Positions 51,518 through 60,109 of a DNA stretch of 64,000 bases are shown here, in pieces; the stretch's first letter is position 1; each line of letters opens with the position of its first letter. The notes beneath the pieces were generated by a model. The model saw only the letters and a program-made list of their open reading frames with translations, ran no database searches and was not told where the DNA came from. The stretch is from Streptomyces sp. NRRL S-646 (GTDB lineage: Bacteria > Actinomycetota > Actinomycetes > Streptomycetales > Streptomycetaceae): positions 186,001 through 250,000 of the forward strand of contig NZ_JODC01000008.1 in NCBI RefSeq assembly GCF_000720765.1, written 5' to 3'. The position numbers were made by a program, and so were the translations under genes.

Positions 51518-52487
51518 GTCACTGACGCGCGCGGTCCGCTGGGACACGGTCGTCGGCGCGCTCCTGGTCGTCCTGTTGCTGCTGTCGTTCAGTACGGTCG
51601 ACGGGTTCGGCAACGCCCTGAACCTGTCGTTCCTGATCGGCAACACCCTGCCGATCGCCCTGATCGCCCTGCCGATGACCCTCCTCGTCGTCTCCGGTGA
51701 GATCGACCTGTCCGTCGCCTCCACGGCCGGCCTCTCGGGCGCGGTGATGGGCAAGCTGTGGAACGACGGCATGGCCATCGAGACGATCATCCCGCTGTGC
51801 CTGCTGCTGGGCGTGGTGTGCGGGCTCGTCAACGGGCTCCTCGTCACCCGGCTCGGGCTGCCCTCCCTCGCCGTCACCATCGGCACCCTCGCCGCCTACC
51901 GGGGCATCGCACAGATCGTGCTCGGCTCCGACGCGGTGACCGACTTCCCCACCCAGTACCTGGACTTCGCGGCCGGACGCATCGGGAACACCTTCATCCC
52001 GGAGGCCTTCCTGCCCTTCCTGGTCCTGCTCGCCATCGCGGTGGTCGTCCTGCACGCCACCCCGTTCGGACGCTCGCTGTTCGCGATCGGCGCGAACGAG
52101 GAGGCCGCGCGGTTCGCGGGCATCCGCGTCAGGCGGCACAAGCTGATCCTGTTCACGGTGACGGGGTTGATGGCCTCGCTCACCGGGATCTTCTGGGCCC
52201 TGCACTACGCAAGCGCCCGCTACGACAACGCCACCGGTCTCGAACTCTCCGTCGTCGCCGCGGTGTTGCTCGGCGGCATCGACTTCGACGGCGGCAAGGG
52301 CACGCTCGGCGGCGCGATCGCGGGAGTCTTCCTCCTCGGCGCACTGCAGAACGTGATGAGCCTGCTCAACGTCTCCGCACAGTCGCAGATTGTTGTGACC
52401 GGTGTGCTGCTTGTGATCTCCGTGCTCGGGCCGCGAGTTGTTCGGCAGATCTCGATTGCCAGGGCAGCTGCGCGCTCAGCTGGATAG
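51510..52487 (+). CDS. Rhamnose ABC transporter permease 2
   Basis: A 325-residue CUT2-type permease, paralogue of the preceding subunit and corresponding to RhaQ. Motifs: LLVVSGEIDLSVASTAGLSG, LAVTIGTLAAYRGIAQ, AIGANEEAARFAGIRV and ELSVVAAVLLGGIDFDGGKG. The two permeases probably form a heterodimeric channel. An 8-bp overlap with the upstream gene indicates coupling. Confidence 0.94.
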   Translation: MPESLTRAVRWDTVVGALLVVLLLLSFSTVDGFGNALNLSFLIGNTLPIALIALPMTLLVVSGEIDLSVASTAGLSGAVMGKLWNDGMAIETIIPLCLLLGVVCGLVNGLLVTRLGLPSLAVTIGTLAAYRGIAQIVLGSDAVTDFPTQYLDFAAGRIGNTFIPEAFLPFLVLLAIAVVVLHATPFGRSLFAIGANEEAARFAGIRVRRHKLILFTVTGLMASLTGIFWALHYASARYDNATGLELSVVAAVLLGGIDFDGGKGTLGGAIAGVFLLGALQNVMSLLNVSAQSQIVVTGVLLVISVLGPRVVRQISIARAAARSAG

Positions 52488-52496
52488 GTAGTTCGT

Positions 52497-52543
52497 CGGC
52501 TGCGGGCCTGTTGTCGCTGGTCGCGCAGTTCCCCGCGCCTCTG
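52497..52543. repeat. Streptomyces intergenic repeat between permease and rhaS
   Basis: The complement reads GGCGCGGGGAACTGCGCGAC followed by CAGCGACAACAGGCCCGC, the common Streptomyces intergenic unit and a relative of the units at 47367-47480. It lies just after the second permease gene and could modulate the higher expression needed for the binding protein. Confidence 0.55.
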
Positions 52544-52587
52544 AAGGCGCGCGTCTAGCTCACCCTCGTATCAAAGGACTCCATGCC

Positions 52588-53667
52588 ATGCGTAAGTCAT
52601 CGATCCGCCGCGCCTGCGCGGCCCTCGCCGCCGGAACCTCCCTCGCCCTTGCCCTCACCGCCTGTGGCGGCACCACCAAGAACAACTCCAAGAGCGACGA
52701 CGCGGCGGCCACCTCGACCGCCAAGGCCGACCCGAATGCCGCGCTCAAGAAGGGCCTGACCGTCGGGTTCCTGCCCAAGCAGGTCAACAACCCGTACTTC
52801 ACCTCCGCGGACAAGGGCGGCGAGAAGGCCCTCACCGAGCTGGGCGGCAAGTACAAGGAGGTCGGCCCCTCCAGCGCCACCGACACCGCCGGCCAGGTCT
52901 CCTACGTCAACACGCTCACCCAGCAGCAGGTCAACGCGATGGCCGTGTCCGCGCAGGACCCGGGCGCCCTGTGCACCGCGCTCAAGCAGGCCATGAAGAA
53001 CAACATCAAGGTCGTCACCTACGACTCCGACACCAAGCCCGACTGCCGCAACGCGTTCGTCTCGCAGGCCTCCGCCGAGGACCTGGGCCGTACCGAAGTC
53101 CAGCTGCTGGCCCAGCAGATCGGCTACAAGGGCGACATCGCGATCCTGTCCGCCGCGCAGACCGCGACGAACCAGAACGTGTGGATCGACTTCATGAAGA
53201 AGGAGCTGGCGGACCCGAAGTACAAGAACATCAAGCTGGTCAAGGTCGCCTACGGCAACGACGACGCCCAGCAGTCCTTCCAGCAGACCCAGGGCCTGCT
53301 CCAGCAGTACCCGAACCTGAAGGGGATCATCTCCCCGACCACCGTCGGCATCAAGGCGGCCGCCCAGTACCTGTCCGGCTCCAAGTACAAGGGCAAGGTC
53401 AAGCTGACCGGTCTCGGCACCCCGAACGACATGCGCAAGTACGTCAAGAACGGCACCGTCGAGGGCTTCGAGCTGTGGGACCCGTCCAAGCTCGGCGACC
53501 TCGCGGCCCGTACCGCCGTCGCGCTGGCCTCCGGTCAGATCACCGGCAAGGAGGGCGAGACCTTCAAGGCCGGCTCCACCGAGTACACCATCGGCAAGGA
53601 CGGCGTGATCACCCTCGGCAAGCCGACCGTGTTCAACGCCAAGGACATCGACCAGTTCAACTTCTGA
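52588..53667 (+). CDS. rhaS: Rhamnose-binding lipoprotein of the ABC transporter
   Basis: A 359-residue extracellular receptor. The signal ends with lipobox LTAC-GG near residue 27. The mature part is a type I periplasmic-binding fold (VGFLPKQVNNPYFTSADKGG, AMAVSAQDPGALCTALKQA, KGDIAILSAAQTATNQNVWID, NLKGIISPTTVGIKAAAQYL, EGFELWDPSKLGDLAARTA) typical of RhaS. It binds L-rhamnose and hands it to the two permeases. It follows them by 100 bp and precedes rhaM by 31 bp. Confidence 0.95.
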   Translation: MRKSSIRRACAALAAGTSLALALTACGGTTKNNSKSDDAAATSTAKADPNAALKKGLTVGFLPKQVNNPYFTSADKGGEKALTELGGKYKEVGPSSATDTAGQVSYVNTLTQQQVNAMAVSAQDPGALCTALKQAMKNNIKVVTYDSDTKPDCRNAFVSQASAEDLGRTEVQLLAQQIGYKGDIAILSAAQTATNQNVWIDFMKKELADPKYKNIKLVKVAYGNDDAQQSFQQTQGLLQQYPNLKGIISPTTVGIKAAAQYLSGSKYKGKVKLTGLGTPNDMRKYVKNGTVEGFELWDPSKLGDLAARTAVALASGQITGKEGETFKAGSTEYTIGKDGVITLGKPTVFNAKDIDQFNF

Positions 53668-53698
53668 GCCCTTCCACCCCTGCGGGAGCTGGTACTTC

Positions 53699-54019
53699 AT
53701 GCAGCGCGTCTGTTTCCTCCTCAAGGTCCGCGAGGACCGGCTCGCCGAGTACCGCGAACGCCATGCCGCCGTGTGGCCGGAGATGATCGAGGCGCTCTCC
53801 GCCACCGGCTGGCACAACTACTCGCTCTTCCTGCGCGACGACGGCCTGCTCGTCGGCTACCTGGAGACCGAGGACTTCGACGCCGCGATCGCCGGCATGG
53901 AGGCCACCGAGGTCAACGCCCGCTGGCAGGCCGAGATGGCGCCGTTCTTCGAGTCGCTGGACGGCGCCCGGCCCGACGAGGCCATGAAACCGCTCACCGA
54001 GGTCTTCCACCTCGCCTGA
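53699..54019 (+). CDS. rhaM: L-rhamnose mutarotase
   Basis: A 106-residue enzyme (MQRVCFLLKVREDRLAEYRE, the conserved His in RHAAVWPEM, HNYSLFLRDDG, GYLETEDF, NARWQAEMAPFFE). It speeds interconversion of rhamnose anomers so that the isomerase receives its preferred form. It shares the family of the gene at 3243-3590 but is shorter and lacks the C-terminal tail. It sits between the receptor gene and a secreted lyase candidate. Confidence 0.94.
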   Translation: MQRVCFLLKVREDRLAEYRERHAAVWPEMIEALSATGWHNYSLFLRDDGLLVGYLETEDFDAAIAGMEATEVNARWQAEMAPFFESLDGARPDEAMKPLTEVFHLA

Positions 54020-54048
54020 CGTCCCCTCGCCCCCTGCTGGAGCCGCTC

Positions 54049-55461
54049 ATGAGAAGACGTACCGTGCTCGCGACCGCCATACTGGCGGCCGTGGCAACGC
54101 CGGGCATCGCACGGGCCGCCGATCCCGGCCCCTCCGTCAGCAAGAAGAGCACCACCCAACTCGACGGTCAGGCCATCTTCTTCGTCTCCTACGACGGCCT
54201 CGTCAACAACAACTCGTTCCAGAAGAACGGCCTGTTCACGTACAAGGGCTACCAGTACGCCGCCTGGTACACCTCCACCGGCAACGCGGTGGTCGGCCGA
54301 CGGGTGCTGGGCGGCTCCAGCTGGTCGACCGTGACGCTGTCCCATGTCCTCAAGACCAGCGACTCCCACAACGTCATCTCCATGGGCGTCTCCAAGGCCG
54401 ACGGCCGTCTGCACCTCAACATGGACTCCCACAGCGACGGCTACTTCTACGTGAAGTCGATCGCCGGCCTCCTCGACAACCCGGCGACCACGTCCTGGAC
54501 GTCGTCCGTCTTCGGCGCAGTGCAGACCTCGCTCGACGGCCTCGCGCTCACCTCCCAGTTCACCTACCCCCAGTTCGTCTCCACCCCGGAGGGCAAGCTG
54601 CAGCTCAGCTACCGGGTCGGGATCTCCGGCAACGGCCGCAACGCCCTTGCCGAGTACGACGGTTCGACGTGGACGGCACTGGGGGAGTGGTCCAGCTCCA
54701 CGGGTACCTACACCAGCTCGCACGGCTCGTCGACCGCCCGCAACATGTACCTGCACGGCATCGACTACGACGTCAACGGCCGGCTTCACTCCTTCTTCAC
54801 CTGGCGCGAGCAGAACGCCGCAGTGATGTGCAACAGCGGCGGCATCACCAACCACGACACCGGCTACGTCTACTCCACCGACCGCGGCCGCACCTGGCGC
54901 AACGACGCCGGCACCGTCGTGGGCACGACCGGCAGCTCCGACACCGTCGCCGTCACCGACAGCGGACTGGTAGTCGACTCCCTCAACCCCGACCACTCGC
55001 TGATGAACCAGGAGAGCCAGTTCACCGACTCCTCCGGCCTCCCGCACGCGATCATCAGCTATGTCCCCGGCCGCTTCGGCCAGTGCACCACCAACTACGT
55101 AGCCGACCGCACCGCCAACGGCCGCGCCTTCCACGTCCGCAAGAACTCCTCCGGCACCTGGCAGAAGACTGAGATCCCCGTTGTACTGGGCTCCAGCCAG
55201 CGCACCAAGCTGATCCTGGACAAGTACGACAACGCCTACGCGATCTTCCCCTTCGGCCGTATCGTCGGCGCCTCGAAGGCCTCCGGATACACGGACTGGA
55301 CGCTGCTGTACGACGGCAGCGATCTCAACGCCTTCGGTGAGGTCGTGATCGACGAGCTGCGGGTCAGGGCGGACAACGTCCTGTCGTTCATGTACCAGGA
55401 GAAGTCGAGCGGTACGACCCCCTCCCCGCTCCACGTCGTCGACTTCGCTCTGCCCGCGTGA
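54049..55461 (+). CDS. Secreted BNR-repeat beta-propeller protein, candidate rhamnose-glucuronate lyase (PL42-like)
   Basis: A 470-residue exported protein. The ATG at 54049 has CTGGAG; the signal (RRTVLATAILAAVATPGIARA) ends near residue 23. The mature part is a BNR-4-type propeller (LFTYKGYQYAAWYTSTGNAVV, SDSHNVISMGVSKADGRLHL, MDSHSDGYFY, SQFTYPQFVSTPEGKLQLSY, YLHGIDYDVNGRLHSFFTWR, NQESQFTDSSGLPHAIISYV). This superfamily contains ulvan lyases (PL24, PL25) and the L-rhamnose-alpha-1,4-D-glucuronate lyase of PL42. Placement inside the rhamnose uptake operon favours release of terminal rhamnose from gum or arabinogalactan. The activity is inferred. Confidence 0.8.
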   Translation: MRRRTVLATAILAAVATPGIARAADPGPSVSKKSTTQLDGQAIFFVSYDGLVNNNSFQKNGLFTYKGYQYAAWYTSTGNAVVGRRVLGGSSWSTVTLSHVLKTSDSHNVISMGVSKADGRLHLNMDSHSDGYFYVKSIAGLLDNPATTSWTSSVFGAVQTSLDGLALTSQFTYPQFVSTPEGKLQLSYRVGISGNGRNALAEYDGSTWTALGEWSSSTGTYTSSHGSSTARNMYLHGIDYDVNGRLHSFFTWREQNAAVMCNSGGITNHDTGYVYSTDRGRTWRNDAGTVVGTTGSSDTVAVTDSGLVVDSLNPDHSLMNQESQFTDSSGLPHAIISYVPGRFGQCTTNYVADRTANGRAFHVRKNSSGTWQKTEIPVVLGSSQRTKLILDKYDNAYAIFPFGRIVGASKASGYTDWTLLYDGSDLNAFGEVVIDELRVRADNVLSFMYQEKSSGTTPSPLHVVDFALPA

Positions 55462-55494
55462 CCGGGCACGATGCGCCGAACGATGACGGTAATG

Positions 55495-55506
55495 TGAAGG
55501 CCTTCC
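55495..55506. promoter_or_regulatory. Possible autoregulatory operator of the rha LacI gene
   Basis: TGAAGGCCTTCC contains the perfect palindrome GAAGGCCTTC and partly matches the TGAA....TTCA frame of the two sites at 48732 and 48909. It ends 34 bp upstream of the regulator start. Confidence 0.4.
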
Positions 55507-55540
55507 GGCCGAATCACGTCCCCTTGGAGGTCCCTGTCCG

Positions 55541-56566
55541 ATGAGCCAGTCGGTGGGTATCAAGGACGTCGCCCGCGCCGCCGGAGTCTCCGTCGGCACG
55601 GTGTCGAACGTGATCAACCGTCCGGACACGGTCGCCACGGAGACCCGGGCCCGGGTACTCTCCGCGATCGACCGGCTCGGCTACGTCCGCAGCGAGTCCG
55701 CGCGGCAGCTGCGCGCGGGCCGCAGCCGGATCATGGGCCTGCTCGTCCTGGACATGGGCAACCCGTTCTTCGTGGACGTCGCGCGCGGCGCCGAGCGTGC
55801 CGCGCGCGACGCCGGGCTCGGCGTCATGGTCTGCAACAGCGCCCAGAGCGCGGGCGAGGAGGCCGAGTACCTCTCGCTCTTCGCCGAGCAGCGGGTGCGC
55901 GGCGTGCTGCTCACCCCCGCCGACGCGACCGGCCGCAACATCGAGACGTTCCGCCGGCACAACATCCCCTTCGTCCTGGTCGACCGGGTTGCCGAGGGCA
56001 CCACCGAGTGCTCCGTCTCCGTCGACGACGTGGCAGGCGGTGCCCTGGCCGTGCGCCACCTCGTCGACGCCGGGCACCGCACCATCGCCTACGTCAGCGG
56101 TCCGCCCGGCCTCAACCAGGTCCGCGACCGCCGCACCGGTGCCCTGAACGCCCTCGCCGAGGCCGGCCTCGGACCGGACTGCCTGCGCGAACTGCCCACC
56201 GAGCGGCTCGACGTGGCGGCCGGCCGGGACGCCGGCGCCCGTCTCCTCGGCCTCGCCGACCGCCCCACCGCCGTCTTCTGCGCCAACGACCTCCTCGCCC
56301 TCGGCGTCCTGCAGGCCATGTACGCGGCCGGCATAACGGTCCCCGACGACCTTGCCATCGTCGGCTACGACGACATCGAGTTCGCCGCCGCCGCGGCCGT
56401 CCCGCTCACCTCGGTACGCCAGCCCGCCGTCACCATGGGCGCCCTGGCCGCCGAGCTGCTGCTGGAGGAGACGGAGGCTGAGACCGGGACGAAGCGGCAC
56501 GAGCACCGGCGTGTCGTACTCCAGCCGGAGCTCGTCGTACGACGCTCCAGCCTGTCCGCCCGCTGA
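55541..56566 (+). CDS. LacI-family regulator of the rhamnose genes
   Basis: A 341-residue repressor. The helix-turn-helix is at residues ~6-28 (GIKDVARAAGVSVGTVSNVI), the hinge helix at RSESARQLRAGRS, then the sugar-sensing core (MGLLVLDMGNPFFVDVARGA, PFVLVDRVAEG, AYVSGPPGLNQVRDR, AVFCANDLLALGVLQAMYAA, IVGYDDIEFAAAAAVPLTSVRQ). GGAGG lies upstream of ATG 55541. It closes the plus-strand rhamnose operon and is the obvious candidate for the paired TGAA....TTCA operators. Direct control is inferred from position and site type. Confidence 0.92.
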   Translation: MSQSVGIKDVARAAGVSVGTVSNVINRPDTVATETRARVLSAIDRLGYVRSESARQLRAGRSRIMGLLVLDMGNPFFVDVARGAERAARDAGLGVMVCNSAQSAGEEAEYLSLFAEQRVRGVLLTPADATGRNIETFRRHNIPFVLVDRVAEGTTECSVSVDDVAGGALAVRHLVDAGHRTIAYVSGPPGLNQVRDRRTGALNALAEAGLGPDCLRELPTERLDVAAGRDAGARLLGLADRPTAVFCANDLLALGVLQAMYAAGITVPDDLAIVGYDDIEFAAAAAVPLTSVRQPAVTMGALAAELLLEETEAETGTKRHEHRRVVLQPELVVRRSSLSAR

Positions 56567-56666
56567 TCGCCCGGTCAGTAAGTTTCATGATCCCAGGGGT
56601 CCGCCGCCGGACGAACATGTGGTGAAGTGGGACGCGGCCCGAAACCCGTCCGTCCCTGGAGACCCG

Positions 56667-57968
56667 TTGACCGCCACCTACCGCCAGCCCGGCGTCGTCC
56701 TCACCGACCGCCACTTCACCGTGCCCCTCGACCACGACGACCCGGCAGGGGAGACGATCGAGCTCTACGCCCGTGAGGTCGTCGCGAGCGACAAGGCCCA
56801 GCAGAACCTGCCCTGGCTGGTCTACCTCCAGGGCGGCCCCGGCTTCGGCGCCAACCGCTTCGTGGGCAGGCAGTCCTGGCTGGGCCGCGCCCTCAAGGAG
56901 TACCGCGTCCTCCTCCTCGACCAGCGCGGCACCGGCCACTCCACCCCCGCCAACCGCCAGACCCTCCCGCTGCGCGGCGGCCCCGCCCAGCAGGCCGACT
57001 ACCTGGCGCACTTCCGCGCCGACGCGATCGTCCGTGACTGCGAGGCGATCCGCGCCCAGGTCACCGGCGGCGCCCGCTGGACGGTCCTCGGCCAGAGCTT
57101 CGGCGGCTTCTGCACGGTGAACTACCTCTCCACCGCCCCCGAAGGCCTGACCGCCGCCGTGATCACCGGCGGCCTGCCCTCCCTCGACGCGCACGCCGAC
57201 GACGTCTACCGCGCCGCCTACCCCCGCATCGAACGCAAGGTCACCGCCCATTACGCCCGCTACCCGCAGGACGTCGAGCGCGCCCGCCGCATCGCCGACC
57301 ACCTCCTCACCCACGAGGTCACCCTCCCCGGCGGCTACCGCCTCACCGCCGAGGCCTTCCAGTCCCTCGGCATCGTCCTCGGCGGCAGCGAGGGCAGCCA
57401 CCGCCTGCACTACCTCCTGGAACACGCCTTCGTCCGCACCCCGCAGGGCCCGGCACTCTCCGACGCGTTCCAGGAGGACGTCCAGGGCCTCCTGTCGTAC
57501 GCCAGCCACCCCCTCTACGCCCTCGTCCACGAGGCGATCTACGGCCAGGGCGAGCGCCCCACCGCCTGGTCCGCCGAGCGCGTCCGCGCCGAGTTCCCGC
57601 AGTTCGACGCCGCGAAGACGCTCGCGGGCGACGGCCCGCTCCTGTTCACCGGCGAGTCCATCCACCCCTGGATGTTCGACTGCGACCCGGCGCTGCGCCC
57701 CCTGCGCGAGACCGCCGACCTCCTCGCCGCCCGCACCGACTGGCCGCCCCTCTACGACCCCGTGCGCCTCGCCGCCAACGAGGTCCCGGTAGCGGCGGCG
57801 GTCTACCACGACGACATGTACGTCGACACGACCCATGCCCTCGAGACGGCCCGCACCATCCGCGGCCTGCGGACCTGGGTGACCGACGAGTTCGAGCACG
57901 ACGGCGTGCGTGCGGGCGGGCCGCGGGTGCTGGACCGGCTGCTGGCGCTGACGCGTGACGAGGCATGA
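56667..57968 (+). CDS. Alpha/beta-hydrolase, proline iminopeptidase type (S33)
   Basis: A 433-residue peptidase that probably removes N-terminal proline. It has LVYLQGGPGFG (oxyanion loop near residue 50), LLLDQRGTGHST, the nucleophile elbow GQSFGGF (Ser near 138) and the C-terminal catalytic His in EFEHDGVRAGG. I chose TTG 56667 because CTGGAG lies six bases upstream; the frame is open further and a GTG at 56622 is an alternative. No signal peptide. It has no evident link to the rhamnose genes. Confidence 0.88.
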   Translation: MTATYRQPGVVLTDRHFTVPLDHDDPAGETIELYAREVVASDKAQQNLPWLVYLQGGPGFGANRFVGRQSWLGRALKEYRVLLLDQRGTGHSTPANRQTLPLRGGPAQQADYLAHFRADAIVRDCEAIRAQVTGGARWTVLGQSFGGFCTVNYLSTAPEGLTAAVITGGLPSLDAHADDVYRAAYPRIERKVTAHYARYPQDVERARRIADHLLTHEVTLPGGYRLTAEAFQSLGIVLGGSEGSHRLHYLLEHAFVRTPQGPALSDAFQEDVQGLLSYASHPLYALVHEAIYGQGERPTAWSAERVRAEFPQFDAAKTLAGDGPLLFTGESIHPWMFDCDPALRPLRETADLLAARTDWPPLYDPVRLAANEVPVAAAVYHDDMYVDTTHALETARTIRGLRTWVTDEFEHDGVRAGGPRVLDRLLALTRDEA

Positions 57969-58012
57969 GAATCACCGGGAGTGATGTCGGCGTCACGCAC
58001 TAGTCTTCGACC

Positions 58013-58756
58013 ATGACCGAGCCGAAGATCACCGAGTTGCAGCCCATGCCCGCCGACTGGCAGCGAGCCCTCGCCGTCGTCGCGCACCCGGACGACCTCG
58101 AGTACGGGTGCTCGGCGGCCGTCGCCGCCTGGACCGACGAGGGCCGCGAGGTCGTCTACGTACTGGCCAGTCGCGGCGAGGCGGGCATCGACACACTGGA
58201 ACCCGCGAAGTGCGGGCCGCTGCGTGAGCGGGAGCAGCGGGCGAGCGCGGCCGTGGTGGGGGTGACGCAGGTGGAGTTCCTCGACCACAAGGACGGCGTG
58301 ATCGAGTACGGCACTGCCCTGCGCCGAGACATCGCCGCCGCGATCCGCCGGCACCGGCCCGAGCTGGTGATCACCCTCAACCACCGGGACACCTGGGGCG
58401 GCATCGCCTGGAACACCCCCGACCACGTGGCTGTCGGCCGCGCCACGCTCGACGCGGCCGGCGACGCCGGCAACCGGTGGATCTTCCCCGAGCTCGTCGA
58501 ACAGGGCCTGGAGCCCTGGAACGGCGTCCGCTGGGTCGCCGTCGCAGGCTCCGCCTCGCCCACGCACGCGGCGGACGCCTCGGCCGGAATGGAACGCGCG
58601 GTGCACTCGCTGCTCGAACACCGCAGCTACATCGAGGCGTTGACCGACGACGACCCGGAGACGTATGTCCGCGGATTCCTGACGGCGAACGCCACGGCGA
58701 CGGGGGAGCGGTTCGGGGGCCGGCCGGCGGTCGCGTTCGAGGTCTTCAGCCGATAG
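58013..58756 (+). CDS. PIG-L family deacetylase
   Basis: A 247-residue zinc-dependent deacetylase of the LmbE/MshB kind, acting on N-acetylglucosamine-type amides. The zinc motif AHPDD is at residues ~24-28 and the third ligand is the His in NTPDHVAVG near 137; EREQRASAAVVGV and LNHRDTWGG are family segments. Substrate could be a mycothiol-pathway compound or another acetylated amino sugar; the neighbours do not settle it. Confidence 0.9.
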   Translation: MTEPKITELQPMPADWQRALAVVAHPDDLEYGCSAAVAAWTDEGREVVYVLASRGEAGIDTLEPAKCGPLREREQRASAAVVGVTQVEFLDHKDGVIEYGTALRRDIAAAIRRHRPELVITLNHRDTWGGIAWNTPDHVAVGRATLDAAGDAGNRWIFPELVEQGLEPWNGVRWVAVAGSASPTHAADASAGMERAVHSLLEHRSYIEALTDDDPETYVRGFLTANATATGERFGGRPAVAFEVFSR

Positions 58757-58783
58757 GCACAGCCGACGAACATGGGGGAGCAC

Positions 58784-59674
58784 ATGAACGGCACAGAAGC
58801 ACTGGCCGACCGGTTCGAGGAGCACCGGGGCCACCTGAAAGCGGTCGCCTACCGCATGCTCGGTTCGGTCGCCGAGGCGGAGGACGCCGTCCAGGAGAGC
58901 TGGCTGAAGCTGAGCCGCAGTGATGCGGACGGCATCCACAACCTGGGCGGCTGGCTGACCACCGTGGTCGGACGGGTCTGTCTCGACATGCTGCGCTCCC
59001 GGGCCTCGCGTCGCGAGGATCCCATCGACGAGACCTTCGTGCCCGATCCCGTGATCAGGCCCCTGTCGCAGATCGACCCCGAGCAGGAGGTGCTGCAGGT
59101 CGACTCGGTGGGGCTCGCGCTGCTGGTGGTCCTGGAGACCCTGGAGCCCGCGGAGCGGCTGGCGTTCGTGCTGCACGACATGTTCGCCGTGCCCTTCGAC
59201 GACATCGCGCCGATCGTGGAGCGCACTTCGGCGGCGACCCGACAGCTGGCCAGCCGGGCCCGGCGCCGCGTGCAGGGCGCCACCCCGTCCTCGGAACCCG
59301 ACCTCGGCAGACAGCGGCAGGTCGTCGACGCCTTCATGGCGGCCGCCCGCGCCGGTGACTTCGAGGCGTTGGTCGCGGTCCTGCACCCCGACGTGGTGCT
59401 GCGGGCCGACTCCGGTGCGCTGGTCGGGGGCGCCGCCGCGTCCAAGCTGGTGCGCGGGGCGAAGCCGGTGGCCGAACAGGCGCTGCTGTTCCGGCAGTTC
59501 GCGCAGTTCGCGCGGGTGGTGCTGGTCAACGGGGAGATCGGTGTCGTCAACGCGCCCGAGGGCCGGCCGCTGTCGGTCATGGGTGTCACCGTCGGCGACG
59601 GCCGGATCGTGGCCCTGCACATCCTGGCCGACCCGGAACGGCTCGCCCGCCTGGACCTCGGCGCGTTCGACTGA
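58784..59674 (+). CDS. sigJ: ECF sigma factor SigJ (ECF41-like)
   Basis: A 296-residue sigma factor with a C-terminal SnoaL-type domain. Region 2: HLKAVAYRMLGSVAEAEDAV and QESWLKLSR. Region 4: LEPAERLAFVLHDMFAVPFD and ATRQLASRARRRVQG. The extension (VDAFMAAARAGDFEALVAVL, HPDVVLRADSGA) fine-tunes activity in ECF41 factors. ATG 58784 (MNGTEALADRF) has GGGGGAG at correct spacing, so I prefer it to the ATG 12 bases upstream. The usual carboxymuconolactone-decarboxylase partner is not adjacent. Confidence 0.9.
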   Translation: MNGTEALADRFEEHRGHLKAVAYRMLGSVAEAEDAVQESWLKLSRSDADGIHNLGGWLTTVVGRVCLDMLRSRASRREDPIDETFVPDPVIRPLSQIDPEQEVLQVDSVGLALLVVLETLEPAERLAFVLHDMFAVPFDDIAPIVERTSAATRQLASRARRRVQGATPSSEPDLGRQRQVVDAFMAAARAGDFEALVAVLHPDVVLRADSGALVGGAAASKLVRGAKPVAEQALLFRQFAQFARVVLVNGEIGVVNAPEGRPLSVMGVTVGDGRIVALHILADPERLARLDLGAFD

Positions 59675-59677
59675 GGG

Positions 59678-59878
59678 TCAGGCGGCCACGGCCAGCGGAC
59701 GGAGGGTGCGGTGCGGGTCCACGACCCGCCCGTCCGGCAGCAGTTCACCGGTGTCGTCGAACACGATCGTCCCGTTGCACAGCAGGCTCCAGCCCTGTTC
59801 GGGATGGGCGGACACGATCACGGCGCTGTGGTGGTCCGCGCTGTCAGAGGTGGGGCACGTCGGCCGGTGACTGCACAT
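59678..59878 (-). CDS. DUF5999 family small protein
   Basis: A 66-residue protein with MCSHRPTCPTSDSADHH, HPEQGWSLLCNGTIVF, DDTGELLPDG and DPHR, which match DUF5999, found almost only in Streptomyces and relatives. The Cys/His N-terminus could bind a metal. The ATG at 59878 follows GAGGAGAGAG. It converges on sigJ with three bases between the stops. The function is unknown. Confidence 0.85.
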   Translation of the reverse strand: MCSHRPTCPTSDSADHHSAVIVSAHPEQGWSLLCNGTIVFDDTGELLPDGRVVDPHRTLRPLAVAA

Positions 59879-60109
59879 GATCTCTCTCCTCGATCCGTCT
59901 GGCTCCCGCCTGAAGTGGGCTCGTATCTGTGATAGCCGAGCTTGTTTTCCGTTGAATGAGGAGACCCCCACAGCGCCGGAAACTCATCGGTGAGGTTCGG
60001 TTTCCCACAGGTCGTTTTCGGCGGGATCCGCAGCGGAGTCTCTGTCACACCGGCGTGGGAGCGTGGGACATGGACAAGCAGTGCGCGTCGAGCCGAAGGG
60101 GGCCGGGTC

